A stretch of DNA of 54,498 nt from an uncultured Bacteroidales bacterium (GTDB taxonomy: Bacteria; Bacteroidota; Bacteroidia; Bacteroidales; Paludibacteraceae), in NCBI GenBank assembly GCA_934692905.1, contig CAKUUM010000009.1:1-54498 (forward strand), written 5' to 3'. Below are positions 36,801 through 43,412 of this stretch, piece by piece. The position numbers were made by a program, and so were the translations under genes. Each line of letters opens with the position of its first letter. Positions within the stretch are counted from its first letter, which is position 1. The notes beneath the pieces were generated by a model. That model was not told the origin of the DNA. It was given only the letters and a program-made list of their open reading frames with translations, and did not search any database.

Positions 36801-37167
36801 CGCGGCGGCAGGCGGCGTTGTACTCGTCCACGCTGATTTTCTTGCCTATATCCTCTTTGGTGATACCCATCATCTTCTCCACACCGAGTTCCACCGGCAG
36901 TCCGTGGGTGTCCCAACCCGCCTTGCGCTGTACCTGATAGCCCTGCATGGTCTTGTAGCGGCAGAAAGTGTCCTTGATCGTACGTGCCAGCACGTGGTGA
37001 ATACCCGGCATACCGTTTGCCGAGGGGGGACCCTCGAAGAACAGGAAAGCGGGGTGTCCCTCGCGTGTTTCGATACTCTTGTGGAACAGGTCTTCCTTCT
37101 CCCAGTCAGCCAGCACCTCGCGGCTCAATTCCGGCAAATTCAGTTGTTTGTACTCCTTGAACTTCAT
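33811..37167 (-). CDS. ileS: Isoleucyl-tRNA synthetase, type 2-like with GIHH motif
   Basis: A 1118-residue class Ia synthetase charging tRNA-Ile. The ATG at 37167 (MKFKEYKQLNLPELSREVL) was chosen; the frame is open upstream. The first signature motif reads GIHH (in SANGMPGIHHVLARTIKD) in place of HIGH; the second reads KMSKR. The editing domain starts at AWTTTPWTLPSNTA. Immediately before it, and again at the start of the anticodon-binding domain (NAQCTMHNAQF), peptide segments are encoded by 7-bp DNA repeats. It is the first gene of a minus-strand run with the lipoprotein, AsmA-like and M3 peptidase genes. Confidence 0.96.
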   Translation of the reverse strand: MKFKEYKQLNLPELSREVLADWEKEDLFHKSIETREGHPAFLFFEGPPSANGMPGIHHVLARTIKDTFCRYKTMQGYQVQRKAGWDTHGLPVELGVEKMMGITKEDIGKKISVDEYNAACRREVMKYTKEWTNLTKQMGYWVDLENPYITYDNKYIETLWYLLKRLYENGYLYKGYTIQPYSPAAGTGLSSHELNQPGCYRDVKDTTCTAQFKLTTLNSALSAALNSQLSTLNLYALAWTTTPWTLPSNTALCVGPKIDYVVVRGENPYTKIPALYLLAEACVATYSKELGEAPEILWRGKGTDLVGMEYEQLIPWAKPDGDAFRVIAGDYVTTEEGTGIVHIAPTFGADDAFVAKKANIPGMVFLTKKGEQRPMVDMTGKFFLLEDLDDAFVAKHIDTEAYRPWAGRFVKNAYDPNLTDKDETLDISICMVLKAENKAFRIEKHVHNYPHCWRTDKPVLYYPLDSWFIRSTKAREEMIRLNNTINWQPESTGTGRFGKWLENLNDWNLSRSRYWGTPLPIWRTEDGKEEICIGSIKELFEEIDKSIKAGFMKENPYPKHVVGDYSKENYDPSVIDLHRPYVDGIILCSPSGKPMKRELDLIDVWFDSGAMPYAQNHYPFENQDVPRTADFICEGVDQTRGWFFTLHAIHTMIEDKVAYKNVISNGLVLDKNGNKMSKRLGNAVDPFATLDKYGADPVRWYMLTNSSPWDNLKFDPEGVDEVRRKFFGTLYNTYSFFALYANVDGWDNAQCTMHNAQFTEIDKWILSRLNSLIQEVTADYEAYEPTKAGRAISDFVQDDLSNWYVRLNRKRFWGGEMDADKQAAYTTLYTCLKTVAQLMAPNAPFFADRLYRDLTGETVHLSNWPKADETLINKDLERSMYLAQQATSMILSLRKRAEKNVRQPLQKAVIPAPDKETLQALLHVQDLIKSEVNVKELVITTAENSEVKLVKKIKPNFKVLGKKVGGKMKELAAAISKMTQDEIAQFEAAGTFRLLDIDLVAEDVDIITEDMPGWLVANNGILTIALDIELNDALIEEGIARELINRIQNLRKTSGLEITDRIAIEIERRDEIAAAVEHCRDYIASQVLATSLTLVEKVADPQSIDMDGYTVNINIRKA
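34896..34930. repeat. 7-bp array inside ileS (ATTGTGC)
   Basis: ATTGTGC four times and ATTGTCC once in uninterrupted tandem, 35 bases. On the coding strand it reads AATGCAC-type units and encodes NAQCTMHNAQF. Gain or loss of one unit would shift the frame of an essential gene. Confidence 0.92.
36470..36521. repeat. 7-bp array inside ileS (TTGAGAG)
   Basis: TTGAGAG four times in tandem (36470-36497), 17 unrelated bases, then one more TTGAGAG (36515-36521). On the coding strand it encodes SALSAALNSQLSTLN, just before the editing domain. Confidence 0.92.
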
Positions 37168-37308
37168 ATCTTGTTTTTGTTGTTTACTACAATAAATTAT
37201 CACATCCAACGGCAAATATGTAACGTTAATTCCCGAGAATTAGCCGTTCATTTCACCGCGTAATGCTCTGTGCCATACATACAGCACTTTACTCGCACAT
37301 ATAGCCCA

Positions 37309-37340
37309 CAAAGTTACTACTTTTTCCTCAAATCTGCAAC
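37309..37340 (-). promoter_or_regulatory. Promoter of ileS
   Basis: On the minus strand GTTG (37340-37337), 20 bases, TAACTTTG (37316-37309), matching TAnnTTTG with three of four -33 bases. Transcription would start near 37302, leaving a leader of about 135 bases. Confidence 0.55.
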
Positions 37341-37414
37341 TATCTGCCCACAACCGTCATATTTTCCGCCTTATAAATAAATTGTAAGAATGAACTATAA
37401 GTCAATCGCGCATT

Positions 37415-37648
37415 CTCCCTGACTTTTCCCTGACGTTACCCTGCGGCTTCGTCCTTCCAAATGCTTATCGTTTCACCCATCCAAACATTACGGTCTCCAC
37501 TCCAAACGTTATAGGATAGTTGTATGTTGGTTACAGGATAGCAAGTATATCGCAAATCTGTCGTAGTTTTGTCGCGGGTCTGTCGTGAGTCTATCGCGGG
37601 TCTCACGGGGTTGTGTCGTGAGTTTGCTGTAATCCTGCGGCATCTCGC
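37415..37648. repeat. Long 11-bp-phased array between ileS and the UDG gene
   Basis: From CTCCCTGACTT, TTCCCTGACGT, TACCCTGCGGC the 11-base phase continues for about 21 units. The clearest part is 37550-37626: TCGCAAATCTG, TCGTAGTTTTG, TCGCGGGTCTG, TCGTGAGTCTA, TCGCGGGTCTC, ACGGGGTTGTG, TCGTGAGTTTG. A minus-strand frame of 74 codons (37660-37436, MKIRARCRRITANSRH at its start) spans the array; its ATG lies upstream of the predicted transcription start, so I do not call it a gene. The 530-base gap 37168-37697 holds only this array and two promoters. Confidence 0.88.
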
Positions 37649-37657
37649 TCGAATTTT

Positions 37658-37697
37658 CATACAAAGATAATACAAAATCGTCAAAAATCCAAATTTA
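37658..37697 (-). promoter_or_regulatory. Dispersed promoter-bearing repeat, inverted copy
   Basis: On the minus strand TTTG (37693-37690), exactly 20 bases, TATCTTTG (37669-37662). The segment matches 2281-2318 with about one substitution and one indel. It points into the 11-bp array at 37648-37415 and has no recognised gene behind it. Confidence 0.65.
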
Positions 37698-38348
37698 TTA
37701 CTCGTCAAGGGTAGTGAGCATGTCGAACAAGTGCCGGTATGCGGCGGCTTTCTTGTCGAACGACAATGGGTAGGCGCGGGAGGTGGAGGGCATGCGCCAA
37801 AAACGGATGGGGCGGTCGTTGAAGACGGTTTCGATGTATTCGCCCGTTTTGGGTGTGGCGGTATGCAGTATATCCGCCAGCGTGTTCGCGGCTTTGCCGC
37901 CCGTACAGCAGAGGTCATGACATAGCGGAATCTGCTGCAATAGCGCGACTATATCCGTCCGCTCCACTATCTCCAAATGTTCGTCGGAAGCGTTGCCGTG
38001 CAGGCGTCTGACCGCCTGCGCCGTATCGAAAATGGCAATACCCTGTTCTCGGCAGAATGCCACAATGGCTTTGTAATCAAACCCTTTCTTGCGCTGCTTA
38101 GGTTTTTGTTGTTCATCGCAGGGTACGATGGAACGTGGTATTTCGCAGCGAGACACCTCGAAATGTGTCTTGTCGCCGAAGAACACCTGTCCCATAATGC
38201 GCCACATATCGTTCTGTGGGTTGGGGTAGAAGAAGTCCATACACCACCGCTCCCGCGGCGGCGGAAAACTACCAAGCATCAACACCCTCGCCCCCTCCGG
38301 CAGAAAGGGCGACAAGGGATGACGTTCTATTTCAGTAATGGCGGACAT
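37698..38348 (-). CDS. Uracil-DNA glycosylase-superfamily protein
   Basis: A 216-residue protein of the UDG superfamily (Mug-like branch). VLMLGSFPPPRE near the N-terminus is the first active-site motif, followed by DFFYPNPQNDMWRIMG; the C-terminal RMPSTSRAYP is the leucine-loop equivalent. It is expected to excise uracil or other deaminated bases opposite guanine. The start MSAITEIERHPLSPFLPEG is duplicated behind vsr, showing that the two genes were once adjacent. Confidence 0.85.
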   Translation of the reverse strand: MSAITEIERHPLSPFLPEGARVLMLGSFPPPRERWCMDFFYPNPQNDMWRIMGQVFFGDKTHFEVSRCEIPRSIVPCDEQQKPKQRKKGFDYKAIVAFCREQGIAIFDTAQAVRRLHGNASDEHLEIVERTDIVALLQQIPLCHDLCCTGGKAANTLADILHTATPKTGEYIETVFNDRPIRFWRMPSTSRAYPLSFDKKAAAYRHLFDMLTTLDE

Positions 38349-38394
38349 AGCGGTTGATTATTTGTAATAAGTTGTGGCTCTGCACGATGGCAAC
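38299..38394. repeat. 96-bp direct repeat, left copy
   Basis: It matches 39072-39167 without gaps at a constant offset of 773 bases, about 80 percent identical by eye. It carries the 5' end of the UDG gene and, upstream of it, 20 codons resembling the vsr 3' end. Confidence 0.9.
38332..38394 (-). pseudogene. 3' remnant of a vsr gene
   Basis: Read on the minus strand the 63 bases translate as VAIVQSHNLLQIINRYVRHY and a stop, aligning residue by residue with the C-terminus of the intact Vsr (VAVALNHNLLQIMTNYARHC). The stop overlaps the ATG region of the UDG gene as it does behind the intact vsr. The remnant ends four bases before the sigma-factor stop codon. Confidence 0.8.
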
Positions 38395-38397
38395 TAT

Positions 38398-38967
38398 TTA
38401 TTGGATTATATTTTTCTTCAATGCTGTAAGGGCGCGGTGGTGGAGATTGTAGAAATTAGGCAGGGTGATGCCCATTTTCTCTGCTAATAGTTGGGGAGGC
38501 AACTGCCGACAATATATTCCTTTCAATACGTAGCGATAACGCGGATTAGGCAGATTGTCCAATGCTTCTTCTATGGTTTGCAGTTTCTCCCGCCATTGTG
38601 CGTAGTACATGTTATCCTCCTCGAAGAACGTATCCATTTCGTCATTGTCCATTGTTGTGACCATTGAAGTGGCATCCGGACACGGCATGAAGAGATTAGT
38701 TGCTACGGTGGTAAGCCAGGCTTTGAGTGCACCGGTCGGACGGTATTGTCTGAGCGCGTGCCAATCCTGTTTCTTGAGGTGCAGATAGAAATCGTTGGTC
38801 ATCTTCTCCATCGGTTGCCCGCCATGAAAGAACCGTCGGTTGACGGATTGCAGTATAGGCGCACAATACACGGAGAAGAACCACGTTTCCATATCGCGGT
38901 CGTAGTGTATCAGCCGTTCAACGATTTGCTGATCTGTCAGGTTGTCATATATTGTTGTCTGGTTCAT
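38398..38967 (-). CDS. ECF-type sigma-70 family factor
   Basis: About 189 residues from ATG 38967 (MNQTTIYDNLTDQQIVERLI); an alternative ATG lies at 38994. Region 2 is recognisable (IVERLIHYDRDMETWFFSVY, then AWLTTVATNLF, divergent at the -10-recognition helix) and region 4 is a helix-turn-helix near the C-terminus (LPPQLLAEKMGITLPNFYNL). An acidic linker (DNDEMDTFFEEDN) joins them. No anti-sigma gene is next to it. It lies between two 96-bp direct repeats that carry the vsr/UDG junction, so it is an insertion. Target genes unknown. Confidence 0.8.
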   Translation of the reverse strand: MNQTTIYDNLTDQQIVERLIHYDRDMETWFFSVYCAPILQSVNRRFFHGGQPMEKMTNDFYLHLKKQDWHALRQYRPTGALKAWLTTVATNLFMPCPDATSMVTTMDNDEMDTFFEEDNMYYAQWREKLQTIEEALDNLPNPRYRYVLKGIYCRQLPPQLLAEKMGITLPNFYNLHHRALTALKKNIIQ

Positions 38968-39034
38968 ATATTGTTTGGTTGATAGATTAAACATTCCCTC
39001 TCTACCTGTATAACAGGAAAAAGGTCAAAATCTA

Positions 39035-39121
39035 TCACTCAGGACGGATTTTTTTGCATAATTCTTTGGTTGGCAGGGACGGGGACAAGGGATGACGCTC
39101 TATTTCAGCAATGGCGGGCAT
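39035..39121 (-). pseudogene. 5' remnant of a UDG gene
   Basis: An ATG at 39121 inside the end of vsr opens MPAIAEIERHPLSPSLP, the same as the UDG start MSAITEIERHPLSPFLP, and then loses similarity (TKELCKKIRPE, stop). It overlaps the last codons of vsr. It marks the right side of the insertion that separated vsr from the UDG gene. Confidence 0.75.
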
Positions 39122-39167
39122 AGTTGGTCATTATTTGTAACAAGTTATGGTTCAGCGCAACGGCGAC
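39072..39167. repeat. 96-bp direct repeat, right copy
   Basis: The ungapped partner of 38299-38394. It comprises the last codons of the intact vsr and the UDG 5' remnant. Confidence 0.9.
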
Positions 39168-39560
39168 TTGCTGCATAGTGGATTCTATTTGGTCTTTTGT
39201 CAGACTGCACGCCCACAATGTAATCACTTGCCAGCCGTTGGCGCGGAGCAGTTCTTCGTTCTGCCGGTCGCGTTCCCTGTTCCGTTCTATCTTTGCCTGC
39301 CAGAACGCCGTGTTGGTCTTCGGCAGTACGAACTGCCTGCAACCTTCGTGCCCGTGCCAGAAACAGCCGTTGACGAATATCGCCGTCCTGTACTTGCGCA
39401 TCACAATGTCTGGCTTGCCCGGCACGCTCTTGACATTCAACCGGTATCTGTATCCGTGCGTCCACAGCCATTTCCTTACCGCTAACTCGGGTTTTGTCCC
39501 CTTGCTGCGTATATGCGACATACAGCGGTGGCGCTGTTGAGGTGTCAGAATATCAGGCAT
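39105..39560 (-). CDS. vsr: Very short patch repair endonuclease Vsr
   Basis: A 151-residue protein with the complete Vsr signature: MSHIRSKGTKPELAVR, PGKPDIV and FVNGCFWHGH. Glu25, Asp51 and His69 fall at the same positions as the catalytic residues of the E. coli enzyme. Vsr nicks at T:G mismatches arising from deaminated 5-methylcytosine. Only an N6-adenine methyltransferase is encoded in this window, so its usual partner, a C5 methyltransferase, is missing here. Its stop overlaps a UDG start remnant, revealing an ancestral vsr-UDG gene pair. Confidence 0.95.
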   Translation of the reverse strand: MPDILTPQQRHRCMSHIRSKGTKPELAVRKWLWTHGYRYRLNVKSVPGKPDIVMRKYRTAIFVNGCFWHGHEGCRQFVLPKTNTAFWQAKIERNRERDRQNEELLRANGWQVITLWACSLTKDQIESTMQQVAVALNHNLLQIMTNYARHC

Positions 39561-39588
39561 AGTTATAAGTTGTGATACGAATTTACAT

Positions 39589-39712
39589 CAGTCACATGAT
39601 AGTCACATGAATGATAGTTTGTTTAAGGTGCTTATAAATAGCTGTTTATGGTTGCTAAGGATGATACGAGTACGCCCATTGGGTACATAATAGTTACATG
39701 ATAGTTACATGA
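39589..39712. repeat. 11-bp units between vsr and the AlbA_2 gene
   Basis: CAGTCACATGA, TAGTCACATGA (39589-39610) and, 80 bases on, TGGGTACATAA, TAGTTACATGA, TAGTTACATGA (39680-39712). Confidence 0.8.
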
Positions 39713-39714
39713 AA

Positions 39715-41166
39715 TCAAGCCCAATATGGGATGTAACCTTTATTTCTCCGGTTGACATTTTCAGTCTTTTCTTCCTTTATTTTACCGCTTTCGATAGTAT
39801 CTTTTATAAGCCTTGATACCATTGGGTAGTTCTGTTTTTCTATACCCATACGGTCACGCAATGTTTGATTGGTCATCTTGTCACTCGTTACATATTTCAA
39901 ACACGCATGTTGATAACAAGCCAACATTCGTTCTTCTTTGTTCATATCTGCATATTTTCGGTAGGCGAACAGAGTAACGGTAGTTCTTGTTTCTTGGACT
40001 TGAAACCGCAAAGGAGGCAATTGATAAATTTCAATGGCTGTTACCGCTTTGTCCATTCCGCTGCCTAATTCCTCGCAAATTCCTAATCGGCGTAACATAT
40101 CCGCTAAAGCAGGATTACGGGAACTATATTCATCTATAAACCTTTCAATGCTGATAATCGGTTGTCCCGGGTTGGAAATATCTATACGGTCAGAATAGAT
40201 TTCTACCATAGGAAATCCTTGCTCCGAAAAATCCTGATGCACAATCATATTAGCTACGATTTCTCGGATGGCTATTTCCGGATACATAGTGACTTTTGCC
40301 CGTAGTGCTTGTCCTATTTCTTCATTGGATGGTAACTGGCTGTTTATATAGGTGACCATATTTTGAAAGCAAACAGCATATCCCATATCAAAAGCCTGTT
40401 CCCTGATAGTCTCTATTTTGCTTTTCCCTTTATAAGTTATAACCCTAACTTGTTTTCTACGGAGCATATCAAAGTCTGAAAGCCGTTTGGCAAACAAGAG
40501 TGCTCCGAGTTCGGTAATGCTGAATCCTAATTCGTCTTGTAAAATAATCTTTTCCGAAAGAAATCTGTCAATGATTCCGTTTCTATTGGAAGGCAAAGGA
40601 AAATTCATCATATCAAAATAGGTCTCATAACTTAACAAAGTGAATATCTGGTCTTCGGAAAGTTTTTCTTTAATTTTGATTGTATCCAAAGGTTTCTGGG
40701 CGCCTTTCCATATCTTTGCTTCTTTTTGTGGAAAGTCTCTCAATTTACGTGTTGTTGAGCCGATGCGAACATATTCTTCGTTGGAGAAAGCAACAGGGCG
40801 ATTAACGGTAGCCGGTATTTTGAAGATGCAGAGATGTCCTTTGTCCTCATAATCAAAATCATCTATAATTTCAAAATCCACTCTTGGATTAAGACGTTGC
40901 GCCAACCATGCTTCCAATTCCTCATTTCCGACTTTCTTACGGGTTGCATATAAATCTGTACCAACAACTTGTAGTGTTTCGTTGTGGACTCCAAACACAA
41001 TGTAGCCATAAGGCATATTGCAAAGGTATGCACTATTAGATAAAGCGGAAATACGTTCGCCGATTTCCTCTTTCGAATGAAAATTTTGTTTGAATTCAAT
41101 CCATTCTGTTTCCTTACCCCGCATTCGCAGACCATCAATGAGTTTTTTGAAATCAGAATATTCCAT
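39715..41166 (-). CDS. AlbA_2 (Schlafen-type) ATP-binding protein
   Basis: A 483-residue protein. An AlbA_2/Schlafen-type domain occupies about residues 15-130 (EWIEFKQNFHSKEEIGERIS, YIVFGVHNE). A GHKL-like ATP-binding domain follows (IREIVANMIVHQDFSEQGFP, VEIYSDRIDISNPGQP, ICEELGSGMDKAV). A winged-helix region lies at the C-terminus. The family is common in defence islands and may act as a regulator or effector; its exact function is unknown. It is the last gene of the defence operon, 20 bases after the DUF2357 nuclease gene. Confidence 0.85.
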   Translation of the reverse strand: MEYSDFKKLIDGLRMRGKETEWIEFKQNFHSKEEIGERISALSNSAYLCNMPYGYIVFGVHNETLQVVGTDLYATRKKVGNEELEAWLAQRLNPRVDFEIIDDFDYEDKGHLCIFKIPATVNRPVAFSNEEYVRIGSTTRKLRDFPQKEAKIWKGAQKPLDTIKIKEKLSEDQIFTLLSYETYFDMMNFPLPSNRNGIIDRFLSEKIILQDELGFSITELGALLFAKRLSDFDMLRRKQVRVITYKGKSKIETIREQAFDMGYAVCFQNMVTYINSQLPSNEEIGQALRAKVTMYPEIAIREIVANMIVHQDFSEQGFPMVEIYSDRIDISNPGQPIISIERFIDEYSSRNPALADMLRRLGICEELGSGMDKAVTAIEIYQLPPLRFQVQETRTTVTLFAYRKYADMNKEERMLACYQHACLKYVTSDKMTNQTLRDRMGIEKQNYPMVSRLIKDTIESGKIKEEKTENVNRRNKGYIPYWA

Positions 41167-41186
41167 ATTATGTTATCTTTTCTTAA

Positions 41187-43406
41187 TTACTTATTTTTCC
41201 AGTCCATCAATTCTTCCCATGTCATAAAATCCGGTTTCGCGGTTTGGGGGCCACGGTTGAGGGCGGGAAGATTATCATACTCGGCGGACTTGGAAATATC
41301 CAATTCATAGACCAAGTAATACTCATGCCCTAAATGCTCAAAACCTTTCTTCTCCAAATCGGCTCTTGCCCAGAAACGCGGTCCTTTGCCTTTGATTTTG
41401 TACAATGTGCCGTTTCTGCCATTGTGCAACATTACATACCGTGCACTTACAGCATCCTGCGTCATCACAATAGCACCCTGCTCCTCGCCTGTCCGCAGAT
41501 AACACAATCCTGTCTCTTTCATTTTCGCCAGTTTTGCGGCAGGTGCATAGTTGACCAATATGACATCATCAGGATTGCGGTATGCCAAACCATGCTGAGG
41601 AATAGCCTTTTTGTACAGATTTGACAGCATCCGTTTGCTCTGCAGCCAAACCGCTATCTGTTCGCGCAAAGCCTGTTCGCTGTCATTAGGAGAAACCAGC
41701 AAATCACTTGTCGGTCGCAACGGAAAAGCGCCGATACCCACTTTCTCTGCCGATTGATGATAGTATGACCGTGCATACTCCTCTTTGGTATAGTTGCCGG
41801 GGAATAACACATAGCCTCCGATAACTTCGCGTTTGGGTTTGCCATTTGTCTGATCCACATAATAAATGGCATCGCGGTAGCGGTGCATCTGGTCGATGGC
41901 ATCTACCGGCGGCACATCCTGACCGTCTTTCTTCCCGTCCGCAATCCTGTATTTGGCATCGAAAAGGAAGGTGTATTGGATATCTTTCTGCCTTTTTGTC
42001 AGTCGCAATACAATGTCCGGTCGCTGTGTGGTAGTGAAAGTCATTGTGCCGCGAATAGCCGATTCTGCTTGCTTGTCGTTGTCATTAACCGGCGCATTAT
42101 ACATGACGGACGCCAGTTCCACACCATCCTCCGTGCGCACAAACGTCACTTCAGACTGCGTGCCCCAACTCAGATCACGCACAAACTGCGGCGTGAGTTT
42201 GCGACCATAATAACGTGCTTCCGCTTTCTCCCCGAGAATATCCTCCACGATGTTCTTCACTTTGAGGAAACACCATATCTCGTAAAGCGCGGAAATATCT
42301 TTTGTCTCCAATTGGTTGATACCTTCTTCCAATTCATACCCGCACAACAGTTCAATCCATTTCTGGTAAACGGTGCGGTAGCCGTTAGCGCGTTTCATGA
42401 CCAACGAGTCCTGTGCAAAACCTCTGAACTGCCCTATATTGCGGAAGAAAGGATGCCGCACTATCCGTTGCAGGTTCTCATCCATTTCCTGCAACTCTTT
42501 CTCCAGACGCGCCGAACGCGACGTGTTGCGTATATGGCGGCTCACAACCTGGAAACGGTTGAGCAGTTCGTTCATCACAAACTTGAGAAAGCGGTTCTCT
42601 ACCGTATCGTTTGTATGGCATAGTTCGGTCGTGCGGTACAGATGATTCGGCTCGTCGCTGAAACGGGCATATTCGTTCTCCATGTCCGGCGTGAGCAGTC
42701 GTAGCCGTTCTGCGCGTTCGTATCGCACGTCCGGATGTAACCGGTGTCGAGGTGCTTGTATGATCTGCCGGCATGCATGAAGAATATCCTGATAGCAAGC
42801 ATGGAATATCTGCCACCATATCAGGTCGGTGGACTGCCCTTGCTGCGTGCGGAAATTGAGATAGGTCTCGCGCATGAACGCGAATGACAGCATACTGTAT
42901 TCCTGCTCAATGTCGCGGATGATGCTCTTCATATCCGAGCGGTAGTCCATCTTGTAACTCAGGACCTCGGTTGTGAACCGCAAGGTCTGATGGTGTCCGT
43001 TCTTGTCATACGACAGGCAGATATCCGCTTTGCCGACCTGGTTGCCGAAACTGACAGCTCCGTACAGTAACTGCCCGTCAGCACTCAAACTGCGTTCACG
43101 CGGCGAGTTGGAAAAACGGAGACTCAAACGGCTCACGCCCTCTTTGGCTTCTATCAGTGTCGGATAAGATGTATTCTCGAAGAACACCGCTTCGCGTGTG
43201 ATTGTGCCTTGCTGTTCCTCGCCATCGAAATAGAAGTGTATGTCCTTCTGCGGCGAACTGAACTCCGCTTGCAAACGCTTGTCGCCTTCCCCTATGCGCA
43301 TGTTCTGCATAGCCCGGCTGATACGGTCAGCCGCAGACAGACAGGAGAAACGTATGCGCACATCGTCATTCGCCACCTCGAAGATATTCACGCTGCCGGT
43401 TGCCAT
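41187..43406 (-). CDS. DUF2357 McrC-like PD-(D/E)XK nuclease
   Basis: A 739-residue protein of the DUF2357 type, the usual partner of McrB-like ATPases in LlaJI-related restriction systems. A large N-terminal part (about 1-380) probably contacts DNA or the ATPase. The C-terminal nuclease core has the motif P463-D464 ... D483-A-K485 (in RPDIVLRL and LFDAKYRI) followed by QMHRY. It begins six bases after the AAA gene. I infer that it cuts DNA when activated by the ATPase ring. Confidence 0.85.
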   Translation of the reverse strand: MATGSVNIFEVANDDVRIRFSCLSAADRISRAMQNMRIGEGDKRLQAEFSSPQKDIHFYFDGEEQQGTITREAVFFENTSYPTLIEAKEGVSRLSLRFSNSPRERSLSADGQLLYGAVSFGNQVGKADICLSYDKNGHHQTLRFTTEVLSYKMDYRSDMKSIIRDIEQEYSMLSFAFMRETYLNFRTQQGQSTDLIWWQIFHACYQDILHACRQIIQAPRHRLHPDVRYERAERLRLLTPDMENEYARFSDEPNHLYRTTELCHTNDTVENRFLKFVMNELLNRFQVVSRHIRNTSRSARLEKELQEMDENLQRIVRHPFFRNIGQFRGFAQDSLVMKRANGYRTVYQKWIELLCGYELEEGINQLETKDISALYEIWCFLKVKNIVEDILGEKAEARYYGRKLTPQFVRDLSWGTQSEVTFVRTEDGVELASVMYNAPVNDNDKQAESAIRGTMTFTTTQRPDIVLRLTKRQKDIQYTFLFDAKYRIADGKKDGQDVPPVDAIDQMHRYRDAIYYVDQTNGKPKREVIGGYVLFPGNYTKEEYARSYYHQSAEKVGIGAFPLRPTSDLLVSPNDSEQALREQIAVWLQSKRMLSNLYKKAIPQHGLAYRNPDDVILVNYAPAAKLAKMKETGLCYLRTGEEQGAIVMTQDAVSARYVMLHNGRNGTLYKIKGKGPRFWARADLEKKGFEHLGHEYYLVYELDISKSAEYDNLPALNRGPQTAKPDFMTWEELMDWKNK

Positions 43407-43412
43407 ACACGC

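Noticed and set aside
37436..37660. 74-codon minus-strand gene in the 11-bp array
   Set aside because: Its ATG lies just upstream of the predicted transcription start, and the protein consists of translations of the array.
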